DNA from: Ilumatobacteraceae bacterium
GTDB taxonomy: Bacteria > Actinomycetota > Acidimicrobiia > Acidimicrobiales > Ilumatobacteraceae
Assembly (NCBI GenBank): GCA_013213745.1
Contig: JABSQH010000008.1
Span: 1 to 64,000, forward strand
Reading direction: 5' to 3'
DNA length: 64,000 nt
Shown here: piece by piece, positions 54,484-63,519 of the stretch
Numbering within the stretch: position 1 is the first letter of the stretch
How the letters are laid out: each line of letters begins with the position of its first letter
Position numbers and translations under genes: made by a program
Notes under the pieces: generated by a model
What the model was told of the DNA's origin: nothing
Seen by the model: the letters and a program-made list of their open reading frames with translations, nothing else
The model's database searches: none

Positions 54484-55932
54484 TTGTCCGACACCGCAAC
54501 CACTCCTGACACCGCCGGCCAGGCCACCGACCAGCCGGCCACCTCCGGCGACACCGCACCGGCGCCCGCCGAGACGCCCGCCGCCCCGCAGATGGGCACG
54601 TTCGACGACGAGGGCAACTACACGCCACGAGAAGTGGTTTCCGACGACCTCGGGATGTCGTTTGCTGATGCGATCGACGGCACGATGGTCACCGTCGAAG
54701 ACGGTGAGATGGTCAATGGCACGGTTGTCAAGATCGACAAGGACGAAGTGCTCCTCGACATCGGGTACAAGTCCGAGGGCGTCATCCCAGCCCGTGAGCT
54801 GAGTATCCGTAACGACGTCGACCCGTCTGAAGTGGTGTCGCTCGGCGACCAGGTCGAGGCGCTCGTCCTGACCAAAGAGGACAAAGAGGGCCGCCTCGTT
54901 CTGTCGAAGAAGCGTGCGCAGTACGAGCGCGCATGGGGCGACATCGAAGCCAAGAAGGAAGCGGACGAAGTCGTCAGTGGTCCGGTCATCGAGGTCGTCA
55001 AGGGCGGCCTGATCGTCGACATCGGTCTGCGTGGGTTCCTGCCCGCGTCGCTCGTCGAGCTGCGCCGGGTACGCGATCTGCAGCCGTACATCGGCCAGAC
55101 CGTGCACGCCAAGATCATCGAACTCGACAAGAACCGCAACAACGTCGTGCTGTCTCGTCGCGCCTACCTCGAGGAGAACCAGCGCGAGACCCGCGATCAG
55201 TTCCTCAACAACTTGAAGGTCGGCGAGGTACGGGAGGGCACGGTCAGCTCCGTGGTCAGCTTCGGCGCGTTCGTCGACCTCGGTGGTATGGACGGCCTGA
55301 TCCACGTGAGCGAGCTCTCGTGGAAGCACGTCGATCACCCGGGCTCGGTGGTCGCCGTCGGCGATCCGGTCAAGGTGCAAGTGCTCGACGTCGACTTCAG
55401 CCGCGAGCGCATCAGCTTGTCGCTGAAGGCCACGCAGCAGGACCCATGGCAGGAGTTCGCCGAGGGCCACCAGGTCGGCCAGCTCGTGTACGGCCGGGTC
55501 ACCAAGCTCGTGCAGTTCGGCGCCTTCGTCCAGGTCGGCGACGGCATCGAGGGCCTCGTGCACATCTCTGAGATGTCGGCCCACCACGTCGATTCGCCTG
55601 AGCAGGTCGTCACCCCCGGCGAGGAGCTGTGGGTCAAGATCATCGATCTCGATCTCGCTCGTCGGCGCATCAGCCTGTCGATCAAGCAGGCCGCCGAAGG
55701 TGGCGAGCTCGCCGCCGAGTACCGCGATCACTTCGAAGTCGACGAAGCCGGCAACTACGTCCAGGGCGAGGCCTCCGCCGAGGCCGAGGCTGCGTGGAGC
55801 GAGTACTACGAGACCGAAGGCGGCGATCCGGCTGCTGCGCCCGCTGATCCCACGGCTGTCGCCGAGGCGCCGCCGGTTGAGGAGGCTGCGCCTGCACCAT
55901 CTGACGCCGAGTCGCCCGAGACCACCGACTGA
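54484..55932 (+). CDS. rpsA: 30S ribosomal protein S1
   Basis: A 482-residue S1 with four S1/OB repeats as usual in actinobacteria: KDEVLLDIGYKSEGVIPARE (first), VSGPVIEVVKGGLIVDIGLR (second), GTVSSVVSFGAFVDLGGMDG (third), GRVTKLVQFGAFVQVGDGIE (fourth). The N-terminus is Thr/Pro/Ala-rich and the C-terminus Ala/Glu-rich. TTG 54484 is suggested; GTG 54415 would add 23 unconserved residues, so the start is uncertain. S1 melts mRNA at the 30S platform. Confidence 0.94.
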   Translation: MSDTATTPDTAGQATDQPATSGDTAPAPAETPAAPQMGTFDDEGNYTPREVVSDDLGMSFADAIDGTMVTVEDGEMVNGTVVKIDKDEVLLDIGYKSEGVIPARELSIRNDVDPSEVVSLGDQVEALVLTKEDKEGRLVLSKKRAQYERAWGDIEAKKEADEVVSGPVIEVVKGGLIVDIGLRGFLPASLVELRRVRDLQPYIGQTVHAKIIELDKNRNNVVLSRRAYLEENQRETRDQFLNNLKVGEVREGTVSSVVSFGAFVDLGGMDGLIHVSELSWKHVDHPGSVVAVGDPVKVQVLDVDFSRERISLSLKATQQDPWQEFAEGHQVGQLVYGRVTKLVQFGAFVQVGDGIEGLVHISEMSAHHVDSPEQVVTPGEELWVKIIDLDLARRRISLSIKQAAEGGELAAEYRDHFEVDEAGNYVQGEASAEAEAAWSEYYETEGGDPAAAPADPTAVAEAPPVEEAAPAPSDAESPETTD

Positions 55933-55940
55933 GCGACGCA

Positions 55941-56528
55941 ATGATCGTCGTCGGCCTCACCGGCGGCATCGGCGCCGGGAAGTCGACGGTGTCGTCCATG
56001 CTGGCGGACCGTGGCGCTGTCATCGTCGATGCCGACCAGATCGCCCGCGACCTGCAGGCGCCCGGCAGCGCGGTGCTGGCGGCGATGGCTGACCGCTTCG
56101 GCGCCCACATCATCTTGGACGACGGTGCGCTCGACCGCGCCGCTGTGGCCGAGATCGTGTTCAACGACAAGGCAGCGCTCGACGATCTGAACGGTATCGT
56201 CCATCCGGCGATGCAGTCGGAGATCACCGCCCAGATCGAGGCTCATCGAGACACTGAACGAGTGGTGGTGCTCGACTTCCCGCTTCTGGCCGAGAATCCT
56301 CGCCAGGGTCTCGCCGCAACGATCGTCGTCGACATCCCCGTCGACGTTGCGGTACAACGCTTGGTCGACCAGCGCGGAATGGACGAAGACGACGCGCGCG
56401 CACGGATCAACAGCCAGATCAGCCGCGAAGAGCGTCTAGCCACGGCGACACATGTCCTCGACAACGGCGGTGACCGCAGCGACCTGGAACGCCAGGTCGA
56501 CGATCTCTGGGCCGAGCTGAACAAGTAG
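55941..56528 (+). CDS. coaE: dephospho-CoA kinase
   Basis: A 195-residue P-loop kinase, last step of coenzyme A synthesis. GLTGGIGAGKSTVSSMLADR holds the ATP loop; VDADQIARDLQAPGS, NGIVHPAM and LDFPLLAE are CoaE motifs. Eight bases after rpsA, a common arrangement in this phylum. Confidence 0.95.
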   Translation: MIVVGLTGGIGAGKSTVSSMLADRGAVIVDADQIARDLQAPGSAVLAAMADRFGAHIILDDGALDRAAVAEIVFNDKAALDDLNGIVHPAMQSEITAQIEAHRDTERVVVLDFPLLAENPRQGLAATIVVDIPVDVAVQRLVDQRGMDEDDARARINSQISREERLATATHVLDNGGDRSDLERQVDDLWAELNK

Positions 56529-56608
56529 CTCAGCGCGACCTGGTGCGTGAGCCGGCAAGATCGTAATCGTCGACAACCGTCGGCGGCAGGGCTCGGTGGC
56601 TCGAGACG

Positions 56609-57214
56609 CTAGGTGCGACGAGAGCCGGGCGGCCGCGGGCGCAGCTCGATGTCGGCGATCGGAACGTCGGGCGGCGGCGTCGCCCGCATCATCGCGCCGT
56701 GGTCGTCGCCGAGGGAGTCGAAACCGTCGTGCACCAGATCCCAGTACGTCTGTCGAATCGCGGCTCGGCCCGCATCGCGGGCGGCCTCGTATCGCTCGAT
56801 CGAATCGGGCGAGGGCACGTACAGCACGACCTCGTGGACGAGGTCGCCGGGCGCTTCGTGGTCGACTGCGGCGGTGACATCGACGCGGCGATAGTCGCGC
56901 TCACGCCAATCGAGCGCAGCGAGTTCGTCATCTGTCACAGCGAACACGACGCCGTTGCACTGCTCGGCCTCGTCCGCAACGACACCGAGTGAGATCACCA
57001 CACCCTCCTCGATACGAGCGCCTTGGTGGGTCCAGTCACCGCGCAGCACGATCGAGCCGTAGTTCCACCGTCGGCCGTACCCGTCGAGGCGGGCCGGGAA
57101 AACGTCGATGCCGAACTCGGGCCGTCGATCGATCGTCCAGCTGATCGATTCAGGGGAGACCAACGAGCCGTAGCCGAACACCCAGGTCGCCGCGTGCTCG
57201 TTGCCGATCTTCAC
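56609..57214 (-). CDS. gamma-glutamylcyclotransferase-like protein
   Basis: A 201-residue protein. VFGYGSLVSPESI is the GGCT/ChaC loop that binds the gamma-glutamyl group. The fold runs through LDGYGRRWNYGSIVLRGDWT, VVFAVTDDELAALDWRERDY and ends with a long helical tail. Such enzymes cleave gamma-glutamyl amino acids or glutathione into 5-oxoproline and an amine. ATG 57214 overlaps the M20 stop by ATGA. As last gene of the thiol operon it is likely to recycle a gamma-glutamyl thiol. The catalytic Glu was not identified with certainty. Confidence 0.75.
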   Translation of the reverse strand: MKIGNEHAATWVFGYGSLVSPESISWTIDRRPEFGIDVFPARLDGYGRRWNYGSIVLRGDWTHQGARIEEGVVISLGVVADEAEQCNGVVFAVTDDELAALDWRERDYRRVDVTAAVDHEAPGDLVHEVVLYVPSPDSIERYEAARDAGRAAIRQTYWDLVHDGFDSLGDDHGAMMRATPPPDVPIADIELRPRPPGSRRT

Positions 57215-58404
57215 GCGAAGTGTTCCTCTATGAACGACGTGAGCAACCGGATGCCAACGGCGATCGAGCGTTCGTCGACGTCGAAGTGACCGGCATGGAG
57301 ATCGCGCCGTCGCGTCGAGGCCGGGTCATGGACGCCGAGGCGCACATACGACCCCGGAATCTCGCGTGTGTACCAAGCAAAGTCGTCGCCTCCCCAACTC
57401 TGTTCCACGGTGACGACCCGGTCGTCGCCGAAGCGGCGCATCGCCGCTCGAGCGACCTCCTCGGTCACCTCGTGGTCGTTGATCACCGGTGGCACGCCGT
57501 GGGTGTAGTCGAGTTCCCACTGCGCGCCGGTGTCGGCAAGCACTTCGCCGAGTGCTCGCTCGACGGCGTCGGGGAGCTTCTCCCACGCGTCGAGTGACGG
57601 CGTGCGCACCGAGGCTCGCAACGTGGCCCGAGTCGGAATGACGTTCGCCGCGTCTCCGGCCTGGAGCGAGCCGAACACCAACTTGATCTCGTGGTCCTGG
57701 CCGAGCAGCTCGGCCACGCGGGACGGCAGCTCGGCCACGACCCGTGCGGCGACTGCGATCAGGTCGATAGTCAGTTCGGGTCGGGCGGTGTGCCCTCCTG
57801 GTCCCGCGAGATCGATTGCGATCATGTCGGCGGCCGATGACACCGGCCCGCGTCGAACACCGACCGTGCCGACATCGAGCTTTGGTTCGCAATGCAACCC
57901 GACGATGGCGTCGCAGCCGCTCAGTGCGTCGTCAGCGAGCACGTCGAGGGCACCGCCCGGCACGCGCTCTTCTGCCGGTTGGAACACGAAGCGCAGGTTG
58001 CCTGGGCATCGGTCTCGATGGCGAGCGAAATACAGCGCGGTGCCCAACGCCGTCACGGTGTGCACATCATGGCCGCAGGCGTGGGACACACCGTCGACGA
58101 GGCTGCGATATGTGACGTCTTTGTCATCGTGCATCGCAAGCGCGTCGAGATCGGCACGGATAGCGATTCGTCGGCCGTCGCCGTCGCCGTCGAGGTCGCA
58201 CCACAGGCCTGTGCCGACGGACAGGCCGTGTGTCGTCAGGCCGGCGAGATCGAGATGATCGGCAACAGTGCGCGTCGTCGCGTACTCGGCGCCGCTGATT
58301 TCCGGGTTGGCGTGCAGCTCGCGGCGAAGGGCGATGAGTCCATCACCATGTTGCTCGAGCCACCGATCGACGGAGGCGGACAGGTCGCTGCCCGCGCTGG
58401 TCAT
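57211..58404 (-). CDS. M20 family amidohydrolase/metallopeptidase
   Basis: A 397-residue di-zinc hydrolase of the M20D (IAA-amino acid/hippurate hydrolase) type. LRRELHANPEISGAEYATT near 27, SHACGHDVHTVTALGTALYF (metal ligands) near 110, VFQPAEERVPGGA with the catalytic Glu near 140, and a lid domain GPGGHTARPELTIDLI. It removes an acyl or peptide group from an amino acid; its operon partners suggest a gamma-glutamyl or thiol-conjugate substrate. ATG 58404 overlaps the stop of the ligase (ATGA). Confidence 0.87.
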   Translation of the reverse strand: MTSAGSDLSASVDRWLEQHGDGLIALRRELHANPEISGAEYATTRTVADHLDLAGLTTHGLSVGTGLWCDLDGDGDGRRIAIRADLDALAMHDDKDVTYRSLVDGVSHACGHDVHTVTALGTALYFARHRDRCPGNLRFVFQPAEERVPGGALDVLADDALSGCDAIVGLHCEPKLDVGTVGVRRGPVSSAADMIAIDLAGPGGHTARPELTIDLIAVAARVVAELPSRVAELLGQDHEIKLVFGSLQAGDAANVIPTRATLRASVRTPSLDAWEKLPDAVERALGEVLADTGAQWELDYTHGVPPVINDHEVTEEVARAAMRRFGDDRVVTVEQSWGGDDFAWYTREIPGSYVRLGVHDPASTRRRDLHAGHFDVDERSIAVGIRLLTSFIEEHFA

Positions 58405-59555
58405 GGTTGTGTTGCCCGATCGACGTCGAGCTCGCGGCGCAGGTGATCGACCACGTCGTGGAGCGTACCGCCGGCCGCAACGACCGCTCGTTGACGCGCG
58501 GTGCCCGACCCGGCGGCAGCGATGTCGGCGACGGCGCTGAGTTGCTCGGTCGATCCGAGCTGCTCAGCGACCGGCGCCAACTGTTCCAGGAGCTCGGTCA
58601 CCAACTCGCGCACCGGGCGACGAACCGGCGGGCCACCATCGGGGTGTTCGACGATCAGACGGGCGTCGAGGCCGTAGCGGGCGGCCAGCCAGCGGTTCTC
58701 GCGCACCGTCCATTCGCGTGGTGGATCGGGCAGCGTTCCGTCGTCGAGTCGCTGTTCACACCACGCCACGAGGGTCTGGGCGAGCCCGGCCAGTGCCGTG
58801 GCCTCGCGCAGCGTGGGCGTCGCGTCACACATCCGGAATTCGACGGTGCCGAAGTCGGGGTGTGGCCGGAGGTCCCACCACACCTCACGAATCGACGAGA
58901 TGCACTCCGAGTGGAGCAGCGTGGACATGAACTCCTCGAAATCGACCCAATCGGCGAGCTGTGGCGGGAGCCCAGCGGTCGGGAGCGACTCGAACACCTT
59001 CGATCGGGCCGACGCCAAGCCGGAGTCCTCCCCCTCGAAGTAGGGGCTTGACGCGGACAGCGCGAGCAGCATCGGCAGCGATCGAGTCAGTTCGTTGATG
59101 ATCGCGATCGCACGCTCGCCACTGCGCACGCCAACGTGCACATGCATCCCACAGATCAGCAAACGGCGCGCCGGCCATTGCATTGCCTCGACCAGCTCGT
59201 GGTATCGCTGCGGCGGGCTGATGAGTTGGCGTGCGGCTTGACCGAACGGATGTGTTCCGGAGCTGATCAGGGCGACGCCGCGGCGGTCGGCCTCGGCGCG
59301 TACCTCATCGAGCGTCGCCTGGAGGTCAGCGTGTGCTTTCGACGCCGTGTCGCAGACACCGGTGATGATCTCGACCGTGCTCTGGAACAACTCATGTTTG
59401 GCCTTGGGATGCTCCCCTCCATCGTGGCCTGCGCTGATCGCCTCGAGCAGCTTGGGCGCCGCCGAGATCAGGTCGCCCGTACCCGCATCGATGAGGTGCA
59501 ACTCGAGCTCGACTCCGACCGTCGGTCGCTCGTTGCTCGTGAAGCTGATCGACAT
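58401..59555 (-). CDS. GCS2-type glutamate-cysteine ligase (carboxylate-amine ligase)
   Basis: A 384-residue enzyme of the YbdK/GCS2 family joining an amino acid gamma-carboxyl to an amine with ATP. PTVGVELELHLIDAGTGDL opens the fold; QLISPPQRYHELVEAMQWPA, ICGMHVHVGVRSGERAIAII and VEFRMCDATPTLREATALAG contain metal and substrate residues. Members make gamma-glutamylcysteine weakly or use other amines. It lies 21 bp after the selenocysteine peroxidase and overlaps M20 by four bases, which favours a thiol role. Confidence 0.87.
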   Translation of the reverse strand: MSISFTSNERPTVGVELELHLIDAGTGDLISAAPKLLEAISAGHDGGEHPKAKHELFQSTVEIITGVCDTASKAHADLQATLDEVRAEADRRGVALISSGTHPFGQAARQLISPPQRYHELVEAMQWPARRLLICGMHVHVGVRSGERAIAIINELTRSLPMLLALSASSPYFEGEDSGLASARSKVFESLPTAGLPPQLADWVDFEEFMSTLLHSECISSIREVWWDLRPHPDFGTVEFRMCDATPTLREATALAGLAQTLVAWCEQRLDDGTLPDPPREWTVRENRWLAARYGLDARLIVEHPDGGPPVRRPVRELVTELLEQLAPVAEQLGSTEQLSAVADIAAAGSGTARQRAVVAAGGTLHDVVDHLRRELDVDRATQP

Positions 59556-59576
59556 GGTGGTTCGGCGGCGGCTCGA

Positions 59577-60053
59577 TCAGGTCCGGTATGAGTCGAGCTG
59601 TTCAGCGATCTCCTCTGGTGTGACCGGCGGGGGGAATCGGGCCACGACCTCTCCAGCTCCGTTCACGAGGAACTTCTCGAAGTTCCACGTGATGTCGCTC
59701 GACTCGCCGTCGCCCGGCTGGGCCTCCTTCAAGAACGCGTACAGCGGGGCTGCGCCATCACCATTGACCTCGATCTTGGAGAACATCGGGAACGTAACAT
59801 CGAACTCGTTCGTCGCGAACTCCAGGATTTCGGCGTCGGTGCCGGGCTCTTGGTTGGCGAATTGGTTGCACGGGAACGCCAGCACGGTGACGTCGTCGTT
59901 GTCCTCGTGGAGGGTACGCAGACCTGCGTACTGCGGCGTGAGGCCTCAATAGGTGGCGACGTTGACCACCAGACACAGCTGTCCGGCGAACTGACCGAAC
60001 GAGACGGTGTCGCCGGTGATCGAGGTCATCTCGAAATCGTGGAACGTGCTCAT
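59577..60053 (-). CDS. selenocysteine-containing glutathione peroxidase (TGA = Sec36)
   Basis: A 158-residue peroxidase read through an in-frame TGA at 59948-59946. Before it: VVNVATY; after it: GLTPQYAGL. In the family this position is Cys or Sec (NVAS-C/U-GLT). The remaining tetrad is intact: Gln64 in FPCNQFANQEPG, Trp123 and Asn124 in ITWNFEKF. The length equals normal GPx and both sides are conserved. A hairpin with a GGUC loop (59914-59931) just after the TGA has the form of a bacterial SECIS. ATG 60053 gives MSTFHDFEMTSITGDTVSFG. It heads the thiol operon. Sec insertion genes must be elsewhere in the genome. Confidence 0.9.
59914..59931 (-). promoter_or_regulatory. bacterial selenocysteine insertion element (bSECIS)
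   Basis: On the coding strand, GUACGCA-GGUC-UGCGUAC is a perfect 7-bp stem with a GGUC tetraloop beginning 14 nt after the UGA (the loop begins 21 nt after). The Escherichia coli fdhF element has the same GCA-GGUC-UGC apex and a loop 18 nt after its UGA; SelB reads this loop. The sequence is also inside the coding region as expected. Confidence 0.88.
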
Positions 60054-60142
60054 GGCCGACGACACTAGACAACGATGGCCGTCACCGATCTCCAGTCGGT
60101 GCCCGATCGACGATCTCGGTACGAGACGTTGCCGCCGAGGCG

Positions 60143-60697
60143 GTGACGGCCGACGGTGCGGCGGATCAGAGTGTCTCGATCCGCATCGTCACCATCGAAC
60201 GGCCCGAGGTGCGTAACGCCGTCGACGGCCCGACGGCGCAGGCGCTGTACGACGCATTCGTCGACATCGATGGTGATCCGTCGATCGGCGCGGCGATCCT
60301 GACCGGTGCTGACAGGACCTTCTGTGCTGGTGCTGACCTCGCGGCGGTGTCGGCCGGGCGCGGCAATCGGGTGGGAGAAGAGTCCGGCGCCGACATCGTC
60401 GGCACCCTCGGACCGATGGGCCCGACGCGCCTCGACCTCGACACGCCGGTGATTGCCGCCGTTGAGGGGTGCGCCGTCGCCGGTGGACTCGAGCTCGCGT
60501 TGTGGTGCGATCTGCGGGTCGCCGCCGACGACGCAGCGTTCGGAGTGTTCTGCCGTCGCCGGGGCGTGCCATTGATCGACGGCGGCACCGTGCGGCACGA
60601 GGTGGCGCTCGGAATGACGACGATCCGCAGCGGCGAAATCCGACGCGGCGCCTCGCGATTCGCCGCTGGCGAGGGTCGTCACGGCGTCGGTACGTAA
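60143..60697 (+). pseudogene. enoyl-CoA hydratase with in-frame internal deletion
   Basis: A 184-residue frame. The N-terminal part is normal crotonase: ERPEVRNAVDGPTAQALYDA, the oxyanion motif FCAGADLAAVS, AAVEGCAVAGGLELALWCDL, GVFCRRRGVPLIDGGTVR. It then jumps directly to HEVALGMTTIRSGEIRRGAS and RFAAGEGRHG, the usual C-terminal end, skipping about 70 residues (normal length about 255) without shifting frame. Start GTG 60143. It may be expressed but probably cannot form a stable trimer; divergent from the Sec-GPx. Confidence 0.7.
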
Positions 60698-60766
60698 GAC
60701 TGCGCGGCATCCCGCAGCGGCAGTACTAACATTGCCCGGACTCATGTCCGACGATCGACAACGAAG

Positions 60767-62089
60767 TTGACGCCGTTCCTGACCGCCCTCGGTCTGTTCG
60801 GCGCGATCGCCCTGATCGCCGCCAACGGCTATTTCGTCGCTGCGGAGTTCTCCTTCGTTGCGGCACGGCGGTCGAGGTTCATCGAGCGCGCCGAGGAAGG
60901 CGACAAGAAGTCGCAGCGTGCGGTCGCCGTCCACCGCCGGCTGAGCTTCATGCTGTCGGGCGCGCAGCTCGGCATCACCGTCACCACGCTGGTCCTCGGG
61001 TTCATCGCCGAGCCGGCCATCGCAACGGTGATCGAGCCGGTGCTCGACGCCGTCGGCGTGCCGTCGTCTGCGACCTTCGGCATCTCGTTGGTCATTGCGT
61101 TCATCCTGGCGACTGGCATCCAGATGGTGTTCGGCGAACTCGCGCCGAAGAACCTGGCGATCGCCAAACCCGAGCCTGTCGCCCGGGCGTTGGCGTCGTC
61201 GACGTTGCTGTTCATGCGTTTCGCCGGACCCGTGATCCGGCTCTTCGACGGAGCGGCGAATCGACTGCTCCGATTGCTCGGTATCGAGCCGGTCGACGAA
61301 CTGCACGGTGCGGTGTCGGCAGAGGAGCTCGATCTGATCGTCGACTCGTCGGCCGAGAGTGGCACCCTGACCCCTGCCCAAGCGACGTTGCTCGAACGCG
61401 CCATCGACTTCCCTGCACTCGAAGCTGCCGATGCCATGGTGCCCTGGAATCGGGCCGTCACGATCGACGCCACCGCATCAGCGGCTGACCTTCGTGATGC
61501 GATATCGACGTCGCACTCGCGGTTTCCCGTGATCGACGGCGACGGCGGGGTGCTCGGCATTGTGCATGCCAAGGATCTGCTCGGCGTCGAGCGTTCCGCA
61601 TACGAGGCCACCTTGGTCGAGGAGCTGGCGCAACCCGCGCACGCCGTCCCCGAGGCGGCCGGATTGAACACGGTCTTGGCCGAGCTGCGGTCGCATGCCA
61701 CCGAGATGGCGCTCGTCATCGACGAGTACGGCGCACCGGCCGGAATCGTGACGCTGGAGGACATCGTCGAAGAGCTCGTCGGCGAGATCGAAGACGAGTA
61801 CGACCCGGCGGAACGTCATGCCGACCGGATCGCCGATGGGGTCTGGTCGATCGATGCGGCAACGCGTCCCGATGAGATCGAACGCCTGACCGAACTCACA
61901 CTTCCCGACGGTGAATACGACACCGTGGCGGGTTTGATGCTCGACCGGCTCGAACGAATCGCAGAGGTCGGCGACGAGGTCGTCGTCGACGGGGTCGAAC
62001 TGCGGGCGCTCGAGGTCGAGGGCTACAGCATCACCCGCATCCAGCTGCGTGCACTTCCCGACGGCACGCCCGACGAGGACGACGAGTGA
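60767..62089 (+). CDS. CNNM/CorC family transport protein (first paralogue)
   Basis: A 440-residue protein. N-terminal DUF21 membrane domain (1-190: FGAIALIAANGYFVAAEFSF, GAQLGITVTTLVLGFIAEPA), two CBS domains (about 205-335: PALEAADAMVPWNRAVTIDA, FPVIDGDGGVLGIVHAKDLL, MALVIDEYGAPAGIVTLEDI) and a C-terminal CorC_HlyC domain (340-430). Family members export Mg2+ or resist cobalt. Start is TTG 60767; the gene ends one base into its paralogue. Confidence 0.9.
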   Translation: MTPFLTALGLFGAIALIAANGYFVAAEFSFVAARRSRFIERAEEGDKKSQRAVAVHRRLSFMLSGAQLGITVTTLVLGFIAEPAIATVIEPVLDAVGVPSSATFGISLVIAFILATGIQMVFGELAPKNLAIAKPEPVARALASSTLLFMRFAGPVIRLFDGAANRLLRLLGIEPVDELHGAVSAEELDLIVDSSAESGTLTPAQATLLERAIDFPALEAADAMVPWNRAVTIDATASAADLRDAISTSHSRFPVIDGDGGVLGIVHAKDLLGVERSAYEATLVEELAQPAHAVPEAAGLNTVLAELRSHATEMALVIDEYGAPAGIVTLEDIVEELVGEIEDEYDPAERHADRIADGVWSIDAATRPDEIERLTELTLPDGEYDTVAGLMLDRLERIAEVGDEVVVDGVELRALEVEGYSITRIQLRALPDGTPDEDDE

Positions 62090-63459
62090 TGTCGACGATC
62101 GCGGTCGTCGCGGCCGAGGAGGGCATCAACGTCAATGTGACCGGCCTGGTGTTGGCGGTCGTGTTCCTCGCGCTCAACGGGTTCTTCGTCGCTGCCGAGT
62201 TCGCCCTCCTGGCATCACGCCGGTCGCGGATCGAACAGCTCGAGGCCGAGGGCGACCGGCGAGCGAAACACGCAGCCGCGGGGTTGCGCGAGATCACCCT
62301 GATGTTGGCTGGGGCACAGCTCGGGATCACGATGTGTTCGCTCGGCCTCGGCGCAGTGGCAGAACCGGCCGTCGCCGGCATCATCGAAGGCGTGCTGGGC
62401 GAAGCGTTCAGCTTGTCCAGCACGGCGCGCCACATCATCGCCTTCGTCATCGGCTTGTCGATCGTCGTGTTCTTGCACATGGTGGTCGGCGAGATGGCAC
62501 CGAAGTCGTGGGCGATCTCGCATCCCGAAGACTCGACGTTGCGACTGATCAGGCCGTTCCGTGCGTTTGTGACCGTATTGCGTCCCCTCATCACGGCGCT
62601 CAACGGGTTGGCCAACGTGGTCGTTCGGGCGGTAGGAGTGGAGCCGCAAGACGAACGGGCGATGGCGCACTCGGCGCCAGACCTGCTCCTGCTCCTCGAC
62701 GAATCCGCGGGCTCCGGCGGCATCGCGCAACAGGAACACGAGTTGTTGACCAGGTCACTCGAACTCTCCGGACTGACAGCGGTCGACGCAATGACGACGC
62801 GCCGCGACATCGTCGCCGTCGCCGCCACTGCAAACGCCGCAGAGGCGGCTGCCGAAGCACATCGCACGGGCCGGACCCGGGTGGTCGTGCACGACGATGA
62901 CCTCGACCACATCCGCGGGTTCGTGCACGCCAAGGACCTGTTGCGGCTGCCCCAGGGTACGTGGCCGTCGACGTCGGTCGCTTCGGTCGTCAGACCGATC
63001 ATGGTCACTCCCGAACACCACCGACTCGAGGACCTGTTGGTCGAGATGCGCGCTGATCGCCAGCACATCTCGCTCGTCGTCGACGAGCACGGCACGGTGC
63101 TCGGCGTCGTGACGCTCGAAGACGTGATCGAGGAGCTCATCGGCGACTTTGCCGACGAGTCCGACGATCGCATCGGTGGTTGTGAACGGCTGCCCGACGG
63201 TTCGTTTCGCATATCAGGATCGATGCGCGCCGACGAATTCGCGGCCTGCACGGGCGCCGAACTGCCTGACGGCGACTGGCAGACGCTCGCCGGTTACGTG
63301 ATCGATGCGCTCGATGAAATCCCGACGGTGGGTGACGTGATCACGACGCCGGTGGCTCGATTCGAGGTCGTCGAAATGGACGGATTCGCCATCGAAGCGC
63401 TGCGGGTCGACGTGCGCGCCGCAGCACCGTTCGAGTCGGCTGCTTCCGCCGAGGAGTGA
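62089..63459 (+). CDS. CNNM/CorC family transport protein (second paralogue)
   Basis: A 456-residue protein of the same layout: DUF21 helices (VFLALNGFFVAAEFALLASR, GAQLGITMCSLGLGAVAEPA), CBS pair (AVDAMTTRRDIVAVAATANA, TRVVVHDDDLDHIRGFVHAK, ISLVVDEHGTVLGVVTLEDV) and CorC_HlyC end. ATG 62089 shares one base with the TGA stop of the first. Tandem paralogues of this pair are common in actinobacteria and probably form a heteromeric metal transporter. The first in-frame GTG (62086) is an alternative. Confidence 0.9.
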   Translation: MSTIAVVAAEEGINVNVTGLVLAVVFLALNGFFVAAEFALLASRRSRIEQLEAEGDRRAKHAAAGLREITLMLAGAQLGITMCSLGLGAVAEPAVAGIIEGVLGEAFSLSSTARHIIAFVIGLSIVVFLHMVVGEMAPKSWAISHPEDSTLRLIRPFRAFVTVLRPLITALNGLANVVVRAVGVEPQDERAMAHSAPDLLLLLDESAGSGGIAQQEHELLTRSLELSGLTAVDAMTTRRDIVAVAATANAAEAAAEAHRTGRTRVVVHDDDLDHIRGFVHAKDLLRLPQGTWPSTSVASVVRPIMVTPEHHRLEDLLVEMRADRQHISLVVDEHGTVLGVVTLEDVIEELIGDFADESDDRIGGCERLPDGSFRISGSMRADEFAACTGAELPDGDWQTLAGYVIDALDEIPTVGDVITTPVARFEVVEMDGFAIEALRVDVRAAAPFESAASAEE

Positions 63460-63519
63460 TCTCCCCCAAACGGGGACGTGTCCGCCGACGCACGCTCGCC
63501 GAGCGGTACCGTCGCAGGC

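Noticed and set aside
59946-59948. TGA in the glutathione peroxidase as an ordinary nonsense mutation
   Set aside because: It falls exactly at the catalytic Sec/Cys position, the gene is otherwise intact, and a GGUC-loop SECIS hairpin follows at the right distance.
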